A stretch of 64,000 bases of DNA, from the NCBI GenBank assembly GCA_017480385.1, contig JAFVAT010000017.1:1-64000 (forward strand). Reading direction: 5' to 3'. Positions within the stretch are counted from its first letter, which is position 1, and the number at the start of each line of letters is the position of its first letter. A program made the translations under genes and the position numbers. Positions 61,655-64,000 of the stretch are shown here, one piece after another. This DNA is from Alphaproteobacteria bacterium (GTDB taxonomy: Bacteria; Pseudomonadota; Alphaproteobacteria; CAAGCB01; CAG-977). The notes under the pieces are model-generated. The model was given only the letters and a program-made list of their open reading frames with translations, did no database searches and was not told the origin of the DNA.

Positions 61655-62820
61655 AAACACGCCAAAAGTTATCAGGAACGGTCAGAACCGCCGTTTTAAC
61701 CGTATTTCCTTTAATTTGCGGGTGCTCAACGCCCGGAGAATCTTTGTTTAAAACGCAGACGGAACAAGCGATTTTAAATTGGTCCACAGGAAAACATGAA
61801 GAGGCCGTTCATTATGCGCAGCAAGCCCTGCAGGATAATCCTGAAGATGTTTATGCGATGATGGTCGCCGGTTTGTCTTATGAAAGCTTAGGCTATCCCA
61901 ATCGTGCGAAGGCCTTGTATGAACAGGCTGCCGCCGTTGATAATGCGGACATCGGCGTGTTCGGCGCCATGCGCAATCTGCCGCCGGAGGAGTTAAAGAA
62001 AACTGCCGAAGCCAGATTGGCGGCTTTAAGTTTGCCGCAAACACCGTTGGCAATTATCGATCCTCAGTCGAAAAAGGCTGTCTTTACGCCGGCGGGCTTT
62101 CCTTCCCGGCCGGAAGATCCTCAAAAAGAAGAAAAGGCTGCTCAAAAGCAGGAGGCAATTAAGGGTGGATTAGATATGTTGGAGGAAGGGGATCGCAATG
62201 TTGTTTTGCGTTTTTTGACTTTTACGCGTCTGCGCGATGAAAAGTATGTAACGCCGGACGAATGGCTGTCACGCCGTTCCGTAAATTTAGGCGGGCTTTT
62301 GCCCTATACGCTGACGCCGGCAGGCAAAGGATTGGATCTGCCCGCACCGACGGGAGACGTTATTGTCGGTCGGCTGAATGCGCTGCGGGAGGCCTTGGAA
62401 ATGAGGGCGATTACACCGCGCGAACATGCTGCCGAACGCGAAATTATCCTGGAGGCTTTATTGCCCTCTAATCCGTTTTACCGTATGGACGCGGCGCCGG
62501 TTCCGCGCGATATTTTAGAAGGTGCAACGGCTTTACGGCGCATTGAAATGCTGCAGAATATCGGTTTGATTACGCCGGAAGAGGCCAAAAAGGAAAAGGC
62601 GGCTATTGAAAAACTGACATATGCTAAAATCGGCATGACCGGCGGAGACGCCAAGCCGAATGAAGCGGCGGCAAAATGTATCCAAAAATGCCTGAGTGCG
62701 CCGGCTTCGCCCTGTCCGGCGGCGGCGCCGAAACCGGCAGCAAAAAAGGCTGCTCCGGCTGCCAAAAAAGCAGCGGTTCCGGTTAAAAAAGCGCCGGTAA
62801 AAACGTGTCCCTGCGGATAG
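61651..62820 (+). CDS. TPR-containing lipoprotein of unknown function
   Basis: 389 residues from ATG 61651, with GGGGGAG just upstream. N-terminal signal with lipobox-like PLICGC, so likely an envelope lipoprotein. A TPR-like helical pair follows (LNWSTGKHEEAVHYAQQALQDNPEDVYAMMVAGLSYESLGYPNRAKALYEQA). The C-terminus is a Pro/Ala/Lys repeat region (AAPKPAAKKAAPAAKKAAV and on), then KTCPCG. Role unknown. Overlap with nudF shows coupling. Confidence 0.75.
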   Translation: MKTRQKLSGTVRTAVLTVFPLICGCSTPGESLFKTQTEQAILNWSTGKHEEAVHYAQQALQDNPEDVYAMMVAGLSYESLGYPNRAKALYEQAAAVDNADIGVFGAMRNLPPEELKKTAEARLAALSLPQTPLAIIDPQSKKAVFTPAGFPSRPEDPQKEEKAAQKQEAIKGGLDMLEEGDRNVVLRFLTFTRLRDEKYVTPDEWLSRRSVNLGGLLPYTLTPAGKGLDLPAPTGDVIVGRLNALREALEMRAITPREHAAEREIILEALLPSNPFYRMDAAPVPRDILEGATALRRIEMLQNIGLITPEEAKKEKAAIEKLTYAKIGMTGGDAKPNEAAAKCIQKCLSAPASPCPAAAPKPAAKKAAPAAKKAAVPVKKAPVKTCPCG

Positions 62821-62836
62821 ATAAAATGAGGTAAAA

Positions 62837-63619
62837 ATGTTTTCACAGCCTGCCGTTCAAGCGTTATTGCTTTCCTTGGCGGCAGGCTTGACGACTGTTT
62901 TAGGCTGCGTTCTGATTTTCTTTGCTCCGGGAAAAAACGAACGGCTGCTTTCTGTTGCGCTGGGATTGGCCGCCGGCGTTATGCTCAGCGTTTCTTTTTT
63001 GGATTTATACCCTCAGGCGGAAAACTTATTCCGGACATTTTTTTCTGAAAAGGTATCCGTTTTGGCAGCTGTTTCCGGATTGTTAAGCGGTATATTCGGA
63101 GCGGCGGCAGCGGATAAATTCGTGCCTCATGAAGCATATGATCCGCAAACAGGTGAGGCGGCTCATAAAAATTTGTATCGAACCGGCATGCTGTCTGTGA
63201 TCGTTATCGGCCTGCATAACTTTCCGGAAGGGATTGCCACTTTTATGGCCGGATATAAAAGTCTTTCTTTGGGTGTTTCTCTTGCGGCGGCTGTCGCTCT
63301 GCATAATATTCCGGAAGGAATTGCCGTGGCCATGCCGATCTATTATGCGACAGCCAGCAGGTCAAAAGCCGTTTTATATACGGCTCTTTGCGGAATAGCC
63401 GAACCCTTGGGCGCATTGGCCGCTTTCGGGGTTTTGTATCCGTTCATAAATGATACTGTTTTAGGGGCGGTTTTCGCTTTTGTCGCCGGAATCATGATCT
63501 ATGTCACTGTGGAAGAGTTAATTCCGTCCTCCCGACAATACGGACATGATCGGGAAGCCCTTTGGGCAACTTTCACAGGAATTTGCCTGATGCCGTTAAC
63601 GCACCTAATCCACTTTTAG
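62837..63619 (+). CDS. zupT: ZIP-family metal transporter (ZupT-like)
   Basis: 260 residues with about eight membrane segments. Two ZIP signatures, VIGLHNFPEGIATFMAGY and ALHNIPEGIAVAMPIYYATASR, hold the His/Asn/Pro/Glu metal site of ZupT, which takes up zinc and other divalent metals. Likely cotranscribed with the lipoprotein. Its end overlaps the convergent ankyrin gene by 15 nt. Confidence 0.93.
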   Translation: MFSQPAVQALLLSLAAGLTTVLGCVLIFFAPGKNERLLSVALGLAAGVMLSVSFLDLYPQAENLFRTFFSEKVSVLAAVSGLLSGIFGAAAADKFVPHEAYDPQTGEAAHKNLYRTGMLSVIVIGLHNFPEGIATFMAGYKSLSLGVSLAAAVALHNIPEGIAVAMPIYYATASRSKAVLYTALCGIAEPLGALAAFGVLYPFINDTVLGAVFAFVAGIMIYVTVEELIPSSRQYGHDREALWATFTGICLMPLTHLIHF

Positions 63620-64000
63620 CAAAGCGGGAATGTCCGTGTTAGAAAGGCTTGAATTTAAAGAAATATAATCCGCCGCAATTTTATTCATTTTATCTTTGAT
63701 CGTCTTATCCGCACCGCTGTCCAGCAGTGTCGTGATAATTTCCGGATTGGGGTTAAAAGCCGTAGCTAAAATTAAAGCGGTCTGGCCATTGTCATCAACA
63801 GCATTGACTTCAATTCCCTGATCCAGCAGAAAATGAACGACTTCAGGATTGGGATTGTTTTTAACGGCAATCATTAAAAGCGTTTGACCGTCCTGCAGTT
63901 TTTGCTGGATATTAATGCCGTTGGCCATTGCCTGCCGAATTTCATCGACGGATCCGTCTTCCATAACCTGAACCAATAATTCCGTTGTTTTATCAGTTCT
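63605..64000 (-). CDS. Ankyrin-repeat protein (partial)
   Basis: The minus-strand frame is open to the right edge, so the N-terminus lies outside; a start at 63976 is possible but not required. Visible: about 131 residues with at least two ankyrin repeats, DGQTLLMIAVKNNPNPEVVHFLLDQG and NGQTALILATAFNPNPEIITTLLDSG, sharing an unusual NPNPE insertion, then a degenerate third. Protein-interaction module; partner unknown. Confidence 0.85.
   Translation of the reverse strand, partial: RTDKTTELLVQVMEDGSVDEIRQAMANGINIQQKLQDGQTLLMIAVKNNPNPEVVHFLLDQGIEVNAVDDNGQTALILATAFNPNPEIITTLLDSGADKTIKDKMNKIAADYISLNSSLSNTDIPALLKVD

Overview
The window comes from an alphaproteobacterium. It carries a GcrA cell-cycle regulator (a hallmark of the class), an ATP12-type F1-ATPase assembly chaperone, a ribosomal-protein cluster in alphaproteobacterial order, and coding style typical of AT-leaning, host- or sludge-associated uncultured lineages. 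The prepilin with the MIEMLGVLAIIGVL core and the lineage-specific hypothetical proteins hint at an uncultured, possibly gut-associated group, but that placement is inference.

Layout. 1-11.6 kb: end of tuf, then the S10 and spc operons (rpsJ to rplO), secY and adk, all on the plus strand with tight spacing. 11.6-17 kb: an accessory block (HExxH metallopeptidase-like protein, ferredoxin-fused aldo/keto reductase, XRE regulator, acyltransferase) lies between adk and rpsM, where the alpha operon is normally continuous. 17-19.4 kb: rpsM, rpsK, rpoA, rplQ behind their own promoter. 19.5-22.2 kb: three related, lineage-specific genes with central hydrophobic stretches, plus decayed repeats. 22.3-37.7 kb: mostly housekeeping genes (CstA-type transporter, RarA, RluC-type pseudouridine synthase, AsmA, ATP12, acylphosphatase, tRNA-Leu, a radical SAM protein, RNase HI, MazG, a HAD-fold protein, DUF502, PrfC). 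37.7-41.4 kb: a decaying accessory patch with a frameshifted serine recombinase, a small outer-membrane barrel and an XRE operon broken at a homopolymer. 41.5-47.9 kb: Slt, DapA, SmpB, a KamA-family aminomutase. 48-52.1 kb: prepilin-like protein, GT-C-like membrane protein and a gene-free repeat cluster. 52.2-64 kb: GcrA operon, Ugd, a cysteine-rich repeat protein with a C14 tract at its promoter, NnrD, a Nudix hydrolase, a TPR lipoprotein, a ZIP transporter and an ankyrin protein running off the end.

Most notable signals. (1) Five proteins of different architecture (at 11.6, 19.8, 20.8, 21.5 and 33.6 kb) end in a similar short Ala-rich basic tail finishing in (G/A)R, often preceded by VQA; this could be a sorting or secretion tag. 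(2) The metallopeptidase-like protein contains an ungapped internal duplication in which the second copy has lost the HExxH motif. (3) A C14 homopolymer sits just upstream of a promoter for a surface-type cysteine-rich protein that also carries a perfect 102-bp tandem duplication, suggesting phase and length variation. (4) The alpha operon is split.

All functional names come from motifs and family resemblance read by eye; no database search was run.
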